This document shows positions 44,871 through 53,673 of a DNA stretch of 64,000 bases, one piece after another. Within the stretch, counting starts at the first letter, position 1. Each line of letters starts with the position of its first letter. The DNA is taken from the NCBI GenBank assembly GCA_045592745.1, contig JAZNVH010000010.1, positions 62,001 through 126,000 of the forward strand. Reading direction: 5' to 3'. A program made the position numbers and the translations under genes. This DNA is from Aphodoplasma sp045592745. Lineage in GTDB: Bacteria > Bacillota > Clostridia > UBA1381 > UMGS1253. The notes beneath the pieces were generated by a model. That model did not search any database. It was not told the origin of the DNA and was given only the letters and a program-made list of their open reading frames with translations.

Positions 44871-45257
44871 ATGGTAAAAGGAATTGAACATGTAGCTATA
44901 TTTTCAAAGGATTCAAAGGCACTAAGTGATTGGTACAAAGAGATGTTTGATTTAAAAATCGTATATGATAACGGCAAGGGAACATACTTTTTGGCTTTTG
45001 AGAGCGGCGATATGATTGAGTTTTGTATGACAGATGTGCTTGAAGACAAAAAGCATGAAAAGACATCGGGTATTCGCCATTTTGCATTCTCAATTGATGA
45101 TGCTGATTTTGAGCCTATGGTTAAAAAGTTAAAGGACTCGGGTGCAGAGGTTGTAGCTGATGTTGTGGCGAACGCAAAGGGAATCAAGACATTCTTTTTC
45201 CGTGATATAGACGGAAATGTATCACATCTTATTGTAAGACCTGAGCCGCTTGTATAA
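44871..45257 (+). CDS. VOC family protein (glyoxalase-like)
   Basis: The 128-residue protein has the paired beta-alpha-beta-beta-beta units of the VOC superfamily: 'GIEHVAIFSKDSKALSDWY' at the start, 'FEIVYDNGKGTYFLAFESGD' in the middle, and 'RDIDGNVSHLIV' near the end. The metal-binding His/Glu positions are partly recognisable. It may act on a small molecule such as a glyoxal adduct, but the substrate is unknown. AGGAGGA lies 7 bases before the ATG. Confidence 0.85.
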   Translation: MVKGIEHVAIFSKDSKALSDWYKEMFDLKIVYDNGKGTYFLAFESGDMIEFCMTDVLEDKKHEKTSGIRHFAFSIDDADFEPMVKKLKDSGAEVVADVVANAKGIKTFFFRDIDGNVSHLIVRPEPLV

Positions 45258-45275
45258 GCAGTCTGGAGGAAAAAC

Positions 45276-45914
45276 ATGGAAGCTATAAAAAGATGGCGCA
45301 GAGAGTGCGTTGCAAAGCAAACTATAGAAGCTTTGAAAGATAAAGGGTATAATGCTGTTTATGTTGAAAATATTGATGCTGTACGTGCTGTAGTAGCGTC
45401 GCTTATACCTCAGGGAGCGAGCGTGGCTGTTGGAGGAAGTGTGACACTTAATGAAACGGGTGTGCTTTCGGACATACAAAGCGGTGCATATAATTTTATT
45501 GACCGCTATAATCAGGCAAGCAGTGAGGATACATACAAAAAGCTTCGCGAAAGCTTTTTTGCAGACTTTTTTGTGACAAGCACAAATGCGATTACAAAAA
45601 ACGGCGAGCTTATAAATATTGACGGTACGGGCAACAGAACGAGCGCAATGGAGTTTGGACCAAAAAACGTAATTGTTATTGCGGGCGCAAACAAAATTGT
45701 GCGTGATATAAATGAAGGCATAGTGCGTGTAAAACAGATTGCACCCATGAATGCTAAGCGTTTAAATCGCTCCACTCCGTGCACAGTTGACGGAAAATGC
45801 CATGAATGTACGTGCGAGCAGAGGATATGTAACATCACAAGTATCATACATAACTGTTACAGATTTCCGGGTAGGATTACAGTGATTTTGGTTCCTGAAG
45901 AGCTTGGTTATTAA
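45276..45914 (+). CDS. LUD domain protein (LutC/YkgG-like)
   Basis: The 212-residue protein has the LUD fold segments 'ASVAVGGSVTLNETGVLSDI', 'ADFFVTSTNAITKNGELINIDGTGNRTSAMEFGPKNVIVIAGANKIV' and a C-terminal Cys-rich end ('CTVDGKCHECTCEQRICN'). LUD proteins occur in lactate utilisation (LutC), but many stand alone; no lutA or lutB is near. The four-plus cysteines could hold a metal or cluster. It follows the VOC gene after 18 bases. Confidence 0.87.
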   Translation: MEAIKRWRRECVAKQTIEALKDKGYNAVYVENIDAVRAVVASLIPQGASVAVGGSVTLNETGVLSDIQSGAYNFIDRYNQASSEDTYKKLRESFFADFFVTSTNAITKNGELINIDGTGNRTSAMEFGPKNVIVIAGANKIVRDINEGIVRVKQIAPMNAKRLNRSTPCTVDGKCHECTCEQRICNITSIIHNCYRFPGRITVILVPEELGY

Positions 45915-45924
45915 AAACGATAAG

Positions 45925-45961
45925 AAAATACCCTTGAAAGTGAAATTTCAAGGGTATTTTT
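45925..45961. terminator. Bidirectional terminator
   Basis: AAAATACCCTTGAAA / TTTCAAGGGTATTTT with a 6-base loop lies between the convergent LUD gene and valS. Confidence 0.85.
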
Positions 45962-45973
45962 ATATGCGGTAAA

Positions 45974-48604
45974 TTATTTCAAAGCTGCAATGCTTTCTTC
46001 AACCTTTTTAAGCATTTCGGCATATTTTTTGCCCTTAGCGGCCTCTGCTTCTACAACAGCGGCAGGCGCTTTGTCGGTAAAGCCTTTGTTTGAAAGCTTG
46101 CTTTCGACTCTTTTTATCTCACTAATAAGAGTTTGCTTTTCCTTTTCAAGACGCGTCAGCTCTTTTTCTTTGTCAACAAGCTCTTCCATAGGAAGATATA
46201 TGCTTGCGCCTTCAACAACGATGCATACACTGCCTTCCGATATGCCGCCGTTGTCTTTTACAACGCTCACGCCCTGAGCGCTTGCAAGCTTTTCGAAAAA
46301 TCCGATTCCGCTTGAAAATACGTCTGTAAGCTCTGTTACAATTATAAGACTGCACTTCTTTGAAGGCGGAACATTCATTTCGCTTCTTGTATTACGGATG
46401 CTCTTGATTGCCTCCATAATAAGTGACATATTTTTCTCATCGGCTGCAAAATTAAGCTTTTCATCATATTTTGGCCAGTCGCTTATCATAATGCTTTCGC
46501 CAACGTGTGGCAAATGTTGCCATATTTCTTCAGTGATAAAGGGCATAAACGGATGAAGTAGTTTCATTGTTTCTGACAAAACGTATGTGAGTACATACTG
46601 AGCAGTTATACGCGACGGATTTTCAGTGTCAAACAGACGCGGTTTTACAAGTTCGATATACCAGTCGCAATAATCGTCCCATATAAAGTCGTAAATCTTT
46701 GAAAGTGCAACGCCAAGCTCGAATTTGTCAAGATTGTCGGTAACTTCTTTTACGACGTTATTAAACTTACTTATAATCCACTTATCTTCGAGTGCAAGCT
46801 CGCTCGCATCGGGAAGTTTGTTATCATTGATTTCAAGATTCATCAAAACAAAACGCGATGCGTTCCATATCTTATTTGCAAAGTTACGGCTTGCCTGTAC
46901 CTTTTTATCTGAAAAACGCATATCGTTTCCTGGCGCATTACCTGTTATAAGTGTAAAACGAAGTGCGTCTGCACCATATTTTTCGATGATTTCGAGCGGG
47001 TCAATACCGTTTCCAAGCGATTTTGACATTTTGCGTCCCTGCTCATCACGAACAAGACCATGTATAAATACATGCTTAAACGGCTCACTCTTCATATGCT
47101 CTGCGCTTGAGAAAATCATTCTTGCAACCCAGAAGAATATGATATCATATCCCGTTACGAGTACTGATGTGGGGAAGAACTTTTCAAGCTCGGTTGTCTT
47201 ATTTGGCCAGCCAAGTGTCGAAAACGGCCATAGTGCTGATGAAAACCATGTATCAAGAACGTCGGGGTCCTGCTTTACGCTGCCCCCGCACTTGGGACAT
47301 ACATCTACGGGTGTTTTTGAAACAACTGTTTCGCCGCACGCGTCGCAGTAATATGCGGGTATTCTGTGTCCCCACCAAAGCTGACGCGAAATGCACCAGT
47401 CGTGCACATTTTCCATCCAGTTTAAATATGTCTTTGTAAATCTTTCGGGAACAAACTGTGTTTTTCCTTCTGTTACGATTTTTATAGCCTCTTTTGCAAG
47501 CGGCTCCATTTTAACAAACCACTGCTTTGATGTGATAGGCTCAACTGTTGTGCCGCAACGATAGCACTGACCCACATTGTGTGAATGTGGCTCGATTTTT
47601 ACAAGAAAACCACCTTCTTCAAGGTCAGCTACAATCTGTTTTCTTGCTTCGTAACGGTTAAGTCCTTCATATTTTCCACCAAAGGAGTTTATAGTTGCAT
47701 CGTCGTTCATAACCTTTATTTGCTCAAGGTTATGACGAAGACCAACCTCAAAGTCATTCGGGTCATGCGCAGGTGTAATTTTAACTGCGCCTGTACCAAA
47801 ATCTTTGTCAACGTATTCGTCGGCAATAATCGGTATCTCACGTCCAACAAGCGGAAGCACAAGCATCTTTCCAACAAGGTGAGTATATCTTTCGTCATCA
47901 GGATGAACTGCAACAGCAGTATCTCCCAAAAGTGTTTCAGGACGTGTTGTTGCGATTGTAAGATATTCGTCAGAATCTTTTACATAATATCTTATGTGCC
48001 AGAAATTTCCTTCGTGCTCTTCATACTCAACCTCAGCGTCAGAAAGCGCCGTAGCACAGCTTGGACACCAGTTTATAATTCTGCTGCCCTGATATATAAG
48101 TCCTTTTTTATAAAGGTTTACAAATACCTCAAGAACGGCATCGGAGCATCCTTCGTCCATAGTAAAGCGCTCGCGGTCCCAGTCGCATGAACAACCGATT
48201 TTTTTAAGCTGGCTGATAATTCTGTCGCCGTATTGTTTTTTCCAGTCCCATACACGCTCCAAAAACGCCTCACGTCCAAGGTCGTAGCGGGTTTTGCCTT
48301 CTTCTTTTCGAAGAACTTCTTCAACCTTTATCTGTGTTGCGATACCTGCGTGGTCAGTGCCGGGAATCCAAAGAGCCTCAAAGCCTGACATACGCTTATA
48401 ACGAATAAGGATATCCTGAAGTGTTTCGTCAAGAGCATGTCCCATGTGAAGCTGACCGGTAACGTTCGGGGGAGGAATTACAATTGTGAAAGGCTCTTTG
48501 TCGCTCTTTTCATCTGCATGAAAAAAGCCATTTTCCGTCCAGAATTTGTATAATCTGTCCTCAAACTGGGATGGTTCATAAGTTTTAGCAATATTGTCAT
48601 TCAT
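45974..48604 (-). CDS. valS: Valyl-tRNA synthetase ValS
   Basis: The 876-residue class I synthetase charges tRNA(Val). Its 'HMGHALDE' (HIGH type) and 'KMSKSLGN' (KMSKS) motifs, the editing insert, a zinc-type 'CDACGE...CPKCGG' knuckle pair, and a C-terminal coiled-coil arm (from about 805) are all present. It is preceded on the same strand by a small membrane-protein gene 21 bases upstream; no T-box was seen ahead of that unit. Confidence 0.97.
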   Translation of the reverse strand: MNDNIAKTYEPSQFEDRLYKFWTENGFFHADEKSDKEPFTIVIPPPNVTGQLHMGHALDETLQDILIRYKRMSGFEALWIPGTDHAGIATQIKVEEVLRKEEGKTRYDLGREAFLERVWDWKKQYGDRIISQLKKIGCSCDWDRERFTMDEGCSDAVLEVFVNLYKKGLIYQGSRIINWCPSCATALSDAEVEYEEHEGNFWHIRYYVKDSDEYLTIATTRPETLLGDTAVAVHPDDERYTHLVGKMLVLPLVGREIPIIADEYVDKDFGTGAVKITPAHDPNDFEVGLRHNLEQIKVMNDDATINSFGGKYEGLNRYEARKQIVADLEEGGFLVKIEPHSHNVGQCYRCGTTVEPITSKQWFVKMEPLAKEAIKIVTEGKTQFVPERFTKTYLNWMENVHDWCISRQLWWGHRIPAYYCDACGETVVSKTPVDVCPKCGGSVKQDPDVLDTWFSSALWPFSTLGWPNKTTELEKFFPTSVLVTGYDIIFFWVARMIFSSAEHMKSEPFKHVFIHGLVRDEQGRKMSKSLGNGIDPLEIIEKYGADALRFTLITGNAPGNDMRFSDKKVQASRNFANKIWNASRFVLMNLEINDNKLPDASELALEDKWIISKFNNVVKEVTDNLDKFELGVALSKIYDFIWDDYCDWYIELVKPRLFDTENPSRITAQYVLTYVLSETMKLLHPFMPFITEEIWQHLPHVGESIMISDWPKYDEKLNFAADEKNMSLIMEAIKSIRNTRSEMNVPPSKKCSLIIVTELTDVFSSGIGFFEKLASAQGVSVVKDNGGISEGSVCIVVEGASIYLPMEELVDKEKELTRLEKEKQTLISEIKRVESKLSNKGFTDKAPAAVVEAEAAKGKKYAEMLKKVEESIAALK

Positions 48605-48625
48605 AGTTTATTAAACCTCCAAAAG

Positions 48626-48817
48626 TCATATATAATCGGGAAGCACCGCAAGCACGGCGCATATTATTACAAGTATAAGCATCAAAAACTTAAATTTTAT
48701 TATCTGTTGTTCTTCTGGCTCATTTTTTGTGACGGCGTAGAGCACCTTTTTTGAAAGAAAAGAGGTGACGCCGAAAATGACGGCAAAAACAGCAACAGCT
48801 ATTTTATAAATAAGCAT
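48626..48817 (-). CDS. Small two-helix membrane protein
   Basis: The 63-residue protein has two predicted transmembrane segments (about 1-27 and 41-60) with a short charged loop between them ('TKNEPEEQQIIKFK'). No family is recognised. ATG 48817 has ACGGAGA upstream; a longer frame from 48877 lacks a good site. It sits directly upstream of valS and probably shares its promoter. Confidence 0.6.
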   Translation of the reverse strand: MLIYKIAVAVFAVIFGVTSFLSKKVLYAVTKNEPEEQQIIKFKFLMLILVIICAVLAVLPDYI

Positions 48818-48886
48818 AAAAATCTCCGTTCTACTGCGTGAAAGCAGCAAAAATTTTTTAATTTTTAATACAAACATACATAATAT

Positions 48887-48915
48887 AGTTTAGTGCAAAC
48901 AGCTTAAAAAGTCAA
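48887..48915 (-). promoter_or_regulatory. Promoter of the small membrane protein-valS unit
   Basis: On the minus strand TTGACT (48915-48910) and TAAACT (48892-48887) are 17 bp apart. Confidence 0.6.
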
Positions 48916-49010
48916 GTAAAATATGGCATTTGTAATAAAAATGTCGATTTGTGTGCGCATATGTATATGTTTCATGTCATGAAGAATATGTTAATGATAT
49001 ATATTTATTT

Positions 49011-49039
49011 TTGACAAATTATATAAGATATGTTATAAT
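49011..49039 (+). promoter_or_regulatory. Sigma-A promoter of the M50-scpAB-gerW cluster
   Basis: TTGACA at 49011-49016 and TATAAT at 49034-49039 match consensus at 17 bp spacing, about 37 bases before the first start codon. Confidence 0.85.
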
Positions 49040-49075
49040 AGATATAAATATAAAAAACAAAACGGAGGAGATTTT

Positions 49076-49768
49076 TTGCTTCTGTCATCTATTGGCTCAT
49101 CTGATAGCCTTGTTCAGCTTTTGATTGAACTTATAATGCGTTTGCCGGCGGTAATACTTGCAATTTCGTTTCACGAGGCGGCGCATGGATATATAGCGTA
49201 TAAATGCGGCGACCCTACGGCAAAAATGATGGGGCGTGTTACGATGAATCCGGTTGCGCATTTTGATTTAATCGGCACGCTTAGTATGCTTTTGGCAGGT
49301 TTTGGATGGGCAAAGCCCGTTGTAGTAAATTCGAGAAATTTTAGACATATAAGACTTGATAGTGCGCTTGTTGCACTTGCAGGGCCTATGGCGAACTTTA
49401 TAATGGCATTTGTTGCTGCTTTGGTTTACCGGTTTGTCTTGACTTTCGTCGAATTTTCCGGCGCGGCAGGACAGCTTGTAGGTATCGCAGCAAATATGGT
49501 ATTTCAAATAGTGCTTATGAATATAAGCCTTATGATTTTTAACCTTATTCCGATTCCACCGCTTGACGGGTCAAAGGTGCTGTTTTCGTTTTTGCCGGCA
49601 AAAGCGTATAATTTTATATTAAAGTATGAGCGTTATGGCTTTTTGATACTTTTTGTCGTAATTATGGTTGGAATACTTGATATACCAATAAGTATGGCGA
49701 TGAGCTGGGTGCTTGGTATTTTATTTAATATGGCACACTGGATATTTTCCGTTTTCGGACTTTTTTAG
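49076..49768 (+). CDS. Site-2 protease family (M50) membrane metalloprotease
   Basis: The 230-residue membrane protein has the zinc motif 'HEAAH' near residue 34 within a hydrophobic segment and the second family motif 'LMIFNLIPIPPLDGSKV' (NPxDG type). It should cleave membrane-embedded substrates; the substrate is unknown. It starts at TTG 49076 after CGGAGGAG. Homologues commonly sit just upstream of scpA in Clostridia, as here. Confidence 0.9.
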   Translation: MLLSSIGSSDSLVQLLIELIMRLPAVILAISFHEAAHGYIAYKCGDPTAKMMGRVTMNPVAHFDLIGTLSMLLAGFGWAKPVVVNSRNFRHIRLDSALVALAGPMANFIMAFVAALVYRFVLTFVEFSGAAGQLVGIAANMVFQIVLMNISLMIFNLIPIPPLDGSKVLFSFLPAKAYNFILKYERYGFLILFVVIMVGILDIPISMAMSWVLGILFNMAHWIFSVFGLF

Positions 49769-49804
49769 ACTCGCGCAAAGATTTTGTAGACAGAGAGGAT
49801 AAAA

Positions 49805-50578
49805 ATGGATAAGCTTACATTTAAACTTGAGGTGTTTGAGGGGCCACTTGATTTGCTTTTGCACCTTATAAGTAAAAATAAAGTCAGTATTTATGATATA
49901 CCGATTGTTACTATTACCAATCAGTATTTTGAAGCGCTCTCTGTTATGCAGGAGCTCGATTTGGAAATTTCAAGTGAGTTTTGTGTGATGGCGGCACAGC
50001 TTTTGTATATAAAGTCAAAGATGCTTTTGCCAAAGCCGACGCTTGAAGAGGAGGAAGACCCACGCGAAGAGCTTGCAAAAAGACTTTTGGAATATCAAAA
50101 ATATAAGCAGGCGTCGCAAAAGCTTAAAGAACGTGAATTTTATTATAAATATATGTATTTTAAAGAGCCAGACGAGATTGAGCCATTAACGCCGCCACCA
50201 CCTGACAGCTACCCTATAGAAAAGCTTATGGAGGCGTTTTACGATGTGCTTGAACGCACAAAAAGAAGGGCGCCACCACCAAAGAAAAACTTTGATGGTA
50301 TAGTAAAAAGGCGCGTTGTGTCGGTGCGCGATAGGGCAAACAGAATTGTAAATATGCTCGGCGCAAAAAAACGCATAAGTTTTACATCGCTTTTTGATGG
50401 TGATACAGACAAGCCCGAGCTTGTGGCGACATTTTTAGCGCTTCTGGAGCTTATACGTATGAATATGGTATATGCGCAGGACGAAAATGGTCAGATTGTT
50501 TTAAGCTGTGCACAAAATGGCGATAATGTAAATGGAGAAGATAGTATAAATGGAGAAGAATTTACAGGGAATTATTGA
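49805..50578 (+). CDS. scpA: Segregation and condensation protein A (ScpA)
   Basis: The 257-residue kleisin has the ScpA N-terminal 'FKLEVFEGPLDLLLHLISKNKVSIYDIPI' and C-terminal 'RISFTSLFDGDTDKPELVATFLALLELIRM' winged-helix segment. With ScpB it links the SMC head domains for chromosome segregation. Its end overlaps the scpB start by 29 bases, so the two are coupled. Length matches the family. Confidence 0.95.
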   Translation: MDKLTFKLEVFEGPLDLLLHLISKNKVSIYDIPIVTITNQYFEALSVMQELDLEISSEFCVMAAQLLYIKSKMLLPKPTLEEEEDPREELAKRLLEYQKYKQASQKLKEREFYYKYMYFKEPDEIEPLTPPPPDSYPIEKLMEAFYDVLERTKRRAPPPKKNFDGIVKRRVVSVRDRANRIVNMLGAKKRISFTSLFDGDTDKPELVATFLALLELIRMNMVYAQDENGQIVLSCAQNGDNVNGEDSINGEEFTGNY

Positions 50579-51104
50579 GAGCATACTCTTTGCAGCAGGC
50601 GAAGCGGTAAGAACAGATAAAATTGCACAGATTGCTGATATATCGGTCGCACTCGCAAAGGAGGAGCTTGAAAAGCTTTCGGCATATTATACCGAGCAGC
50701 AACGTGGTTTTGCTCTTATAGAGCTTGATGACGGATATCAGATTTGTACAAGACCTGAGTATTATACATATGTACAGGCTATGGCAGGAATGAAAAGACA
50801 GCAGGGACTTTCAAACGCTGCATTTGAGGCTCTTAGCATTATTGCATACAATCAGCCCGTAACCAAAGCGACGATAGAGTTTATACGCGGTGTAAACAGC
50901 GATGGCGCGGTACAGCGCCTTGTCGAGCGTGGACTTGTTGAGGAGCGCGGAAGGCTCGATTCGCCCGGCAAGCCAATACTTTATGGTACTACACAGGAAT
51001 TTTTGCGCACCTTTGGGCTTAAAACACTTGGTGATTTGCCCGAGGTTGAGGCGCCGCTTCCAATGGAAGATGAAAATGAAAATCAGTTAAAGCTTGATAT
51101 ATAG
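50550..51104 (+). CDS. scpB: Segregation and condensation protein B (ScpB)
   Basis: The 184-residue ScpB has two winged-helix units, with 'GIIESILFAAGEAVRTDKIA' at the start and 'FEALSIIAYNQPVTKATIEFIRGVNSDGAVQRLVERGLVEERGRLDSPGKPILYGTT' in the second. It dimerises on ScpA in the SMC complex. ATG 50550 has GGAGAAG upstream inside scpA. Confidence 0.95.
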   Translation: MEKNLQGIIESILFAAGEAVRTDKIAQIADISVALAKEELEKLSAYYTEQQRGFALIELDDGYQICTRPEYYTYVQAMAGMKRQQGLSNAAFEALSIIAYNQPVTKATIEFIRGVNSDGAVQRLVERGLVEERGRLDSPGKPILYGTTQEFLRTFGLKTLGDLPEVEAPLPMEDENENQLKLDI

Positions 51105-51124
51105 CTAATTAGGAGATGAGGCAT

Positions 51125-51739
51125 ATGTGGATATGGATTTGCGCACTAATATTGATTATATGCGCGCTGACAATTCTTATATTTAAGCGTATGCCGATTG
51201 AGATTATATATGCGGCAAGTGCAAAGCATAAAAAGCAGGCTTTTAGAGTAAAGGTATATTCGATAGATATCATACGCGATAAAAGTAAAAAATCTGCCAA
51301 GTCAAAAAAGAAGAAGGACAAAAAGAGCAAAGGAAAAAAAGATTTTAGTTTTGAAAAGTTTATGAAATGGCTTTCGTGGGTAAAAGACATATACAAGGCG
51401 ATAAAGGATTGTCTTACAGAGGTTTTTGAGTATCTCGGCAAAAAAGCTCAGTGCAGAAACTTTACCGTGCATCTTGATTTGGGCTTTGAAAGTGCTGCAG
51501 ATACTGGAATCGCAGCCGGAGCGGCGTATGGAAGCGTATACGGCGCAGCAAGTCTTGTGTATAACAACCTTGACATAAAAAAAGAAGAGCTTGATATACG
51601 CGTGACCCCACACTTTGACAATCCGTGCGGCGACCTGTATGTAAAAGGCATATTTTATCTTTCGATAGCACATATTATAAAAGTGGTACTGATGTTACTT
51701 AAAGTAAATAAAAAAATAAAACAAATTATTAAACAATAA
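51125..51739 (+). CDS. DUF2953 family membrane-anchored protein
   Basis: The 204-residue protein has an N-terminal transmembrane helix (about 2-22), a lysine-rich charged segment (about 55-80) and a DUF2953-like C-terminal half ('LGFESAADTGIAAGAAYGSVYGAASLVYNNL'). DUF2953 genes lie next to ytfJ/gerW in sporulating Firmicutes and are suspected to act in sporulation. ATG 51125 has AGGAG 9 bases upstream; the ATG at 51116 touches that site. It sits between scpB and gerW. Confidence 0.85.
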   Translation: MWIWICALILIICALTILIFKRMPIEIIYAASAKHKKQAFRVKVYSIDIIRDKSKKSAKSKKKKDKKSKGKKDFSFEKFMKWLSWVKDIYKAIKDCLTEVFEYLGKKAQCRNFTVHLDLGFESAADTGIAAGAAYGSVYGAASLVYNNLDIKKEELDIRVTPHFDNPCGDLYVKGIFYLSIAHIIKVVLMLLKVNKKIKQIIKQ

Positions 51740-51757
51740 GAAAAGGCGGTGTGTTTT

Positions 51758-52186
51758 ATGGGAAATCATCCTATCGATGGTCTTATGTCCACAGCAATGC
51801 AAAACATTAAAGAAATGGTAGACGTTGACACTATTGTCGGCGCGCCGGTAGAATCACCTGATGGCAGCGTGATAATTCCGATTTCGCGTGTAGCTTTTGG
51901 CTTTGCAGCAGGCGGCAGCGAATTTGGTAAAAAGCAAAACGAGGCTGATGCAATGTTTGGCGGCGGCTCAGGCGGCGGTGTTTCAATTTCTCCGGTAGCT
52001 TTTATGGTTGTAGGTCAGGGTCAGATTAAGCTTTTGCCTATCGGGGCAAATCTTACTCCTGTTGACAGAATACTTGACTTTATTCCGGGACTTATTGAAA
52101 AGATAAACGATAAGATTGGTCACAAAAAGGTTGAGAAGGTTGACAAGAAAAAGCCTGTAACTGTTGAGGCGGTTTTTAACGACTAA
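51758..52186 (+). CDS. gerW: Spore protein GerW/YtfJ
   Basis: The 142-residue protein has the GerW/YtfJ core 'MQNIKEMVDVDTIVGAPVESPDGSVIIPISRVAFGFAAGGSEFG' followed by a glycine-rich 'GGGSGGGVSISPVAFMVVG' stretch and the 'PVDRILDFIPGLIEKI' tail. In Bacillus YtfJ/GerW affects germination of spores; the product is found in spores. ATG 51758 follows AAAGGCGG. It ends the scpAB cluster and is followed by a strong terminator. Confidence 0.9.
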   Translation: MGNHPIDGLMSTAMQNIKEMVDVDTIVGAPVESPDGSVIIPISRVAFGFAAGGSEFGKKQNEADAMFGGGSGGGVSISPVAFMVVGQGQIKLLPIGANLTPVDRILDFIPGLIEKINDKIGHKKVEKVDKKKPVTVEAVFND

Positions 52187-52202
52187 ATTTTAGGGACATA
52201 GA

Positions 52203-52480
52203 GGCCACCACCAGATAAGGCAGTTTTGTCCTAAAAGACTTACTTTTGGCGAATTTCTACGTTAAAAAAGCGGATAAACCTCACGGTTTATCCGCTTTTT
52301 TGACTTAAACTTCATCCAAAATTAAATTTTTTAGGATGCACGGCAGTTTTGAATTGAGATATTTTTCGTTTAGACAAATCATAAAAAATCTCGATATACT
52401 CGCGTATTTTGGGATTTTTTTGTGTAGTACAAGCGGAAAATAGCCATTCAAAACCAATACTTCCTTATCTGGTGGTGGCC
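52203..52480. repeat. 278-bp stretch bounded by an 18-bp inverted repeat
   Basis: GGCCACCACCAGATAAGG at 52203-52220 reappears exactly inverted at 52463-52480. Inside lie the gerW terminator hairpin and A/T-rich non-coding sequence with no open frame of note. The arrangement resembles a small MITE-like or RUP-like element lacking a transposase, but no second copy or target-site duplication was found in this window. Confidence 0.45.
52264..52301 (+). terminator. Terminator of the gerW cluster
   Basis: AAAAAAGCGGATAAACC (52264-52280) pairs with GGTTTATCCGCTTTTTT (52285-52301) around loop TCAC. It can work in both directions. Confidence 0.85.
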
Positions 52481-52512
52481 AAAGCGTATGCAAATATTGC
52501 ATACGCTTTAAT
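52481..52512 (-). terminator. Terminator of the AraC gene at 52523
   Basis: AAAGCGTATGCAA (52481-52493) pairs with TTGCATACGCTTT (52497-52509) with a 3-base apex, lying directly beside the right copy of the 18-bp inverted repeat. Confidence 0.7.
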
Positions 52513-52522
52513 ATTTTATATA

Positions 52523-53440
52523 TTATTCGGCAAAATTTATTCTCTTTGTTTTTTCTTTCTTTCTGTAATGAAGAGGAGTCATCTTTTCATATTTTTTAAA
52601 TATATCATTAAAACGCTGCTGGCTTGAAAAACCGATTTCTTTTGCGATATCATTGATTTTCTGGTCGGTATTTGCAAGTAAATCTTTAGCGGCTTCAATG
52701 CGAACATTCAAAAGATATTTTTTTGGGCTTATACCAAATTCGTCCTTAAAAGTATGTGCAAAATAGCTTTCGCTTAAAAATATGTATCCGGCTATGTCTG
52801 AGAGTGATAATTCTCTGCTGTAATTTGTATTTATATATTCTTTTGAAATATTTAAAAGCTCTTTAAGCTTTACGCTGCGGCTTCGTATATTTTGCTCCCA
52901 TTCTTGTTTAAGATTACGGCTTACTAAAATAAACAGCTCCATTATCAGAAGATAGCACAAATAATCGCCCCATATTTGCTGACGGTCGTGCTCTTTGAGT
53001 ATGCGGTTCATTACGCCGACAATTTCGTTTTTGCGGCTGAGTTTAAGATTTATAAAAGCAGTTGAATCATCATTTACAAACTCGATAAAGTCTGCGAGCG
53101 ACAAATCAGAAGCGTCAGGGTCTTTTGTGTTTGCAAATTTAAAGCTGAGCACCAAAAACTCACAGCCGCCTTTTGAACGAACAATAAATTTATGAGCCTG
53201 ATGAGGTTTTATTATGATTATATCGTTTACACCCATTGGCACGTCCGTGCCTGCGACCTGAAATATGGCGTCTCCGCGTTTTAAGTATACCATTTCAAAG
53301 TGGTCATGATAATTTATGTTCATTGAACAGTTTGCATCATGTATTTTTTCAATTGTTTTAACAATTACAGGCAAAAAGGTTTGTGCCCCAAAAAGCGATT
53401 CCCAAGTGCGCGGGAGCTTTGTGTGTGGCATATTCTCCAT
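52523..53440 (-). CDS. AraC family transcriptional regulator (second)
   Basis: The 305-residue regulator has an N-terminal cupin-like sensing domain ('INYHDHFEMVYLKRGDAIFQVAG' and 'NDIIIIKPHQAHKFIV') and a C-terminal double helix-turn-helix domain ('LSLSDIAGYIFLSESYFAHTFKDEFGISPKKYLLNVRIEAAKDLL' and 'INDIAKEIGFSSQQRFNDIFKKY'). ATG 53440 has GGGAAG 7 bases upstream; the ATG at 53455 lacks a site. Nearby sugar genes (rha, uxu) make a role in sugar control plausible but unproved. Confidence 0.88.
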   Translation of the reverse strand: MENMPHTKLPRTWESLFGAQTFLPVIVKTIEKIHDANCSMNINYHDHFEMVYLKRGDAIFQVAGTDVPMGVNDIIIIKPHQAHKFIVRSKGGCEFLVLSFKFANTKDPDASDLSLADFIEFVNDDSTAFINLKLSRKNEIVGVMNRILKEHDRQQIWGDYLCYLLIMELFILVSRNLKQEWEQNIRSRSVKLKELLNISKEYINTNYSRELSLSDIAGYIFLSESYFAHTFKDEFGISPKKYLLNVRIEAAKDLLANTDQKINDIAKEIGFSSQQRFNDIFKKYEKMTPLHYRKKEKTKRINFAE

Positions 53441-53602
53441 GTTATCACTTCCCATGAGTTTATATCTACATTATAACTGTTATAAAAAGCTTTTTCAACA
53501 TAAAAATCAATAAATTAACAAAAATCGCAAAAATTGATTAGCAATGATACAAATTTTTATAATTGCTATATGCAAGTTTTAAGGTAAAATCATTATATCT
53601 TG

Positions 53603-53630
53603 TTTACAAATTTAAATAATTTGATATAAT
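53603..53630 (+). promoter_or_regulatory. Promoter of rodA
   Basis: TTTACA at 53603-53608 and TATAAT at 53625-53630 are 16 bp apart; the start site near 53637 lies upstream of ATG 53674. Confidence 0.65.
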
Positions 53631-53673
53631 GATATAAAAGGTATTGTGTTTATGGAAGGTTGGTTCAATAAAA

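Noticed and set aside
48605..49010. T-box for valS
   Set aside because: No T-box consensus (GGTGGNACCGCG) or Stem I elements appear; the upstream unit has a plain promoter.
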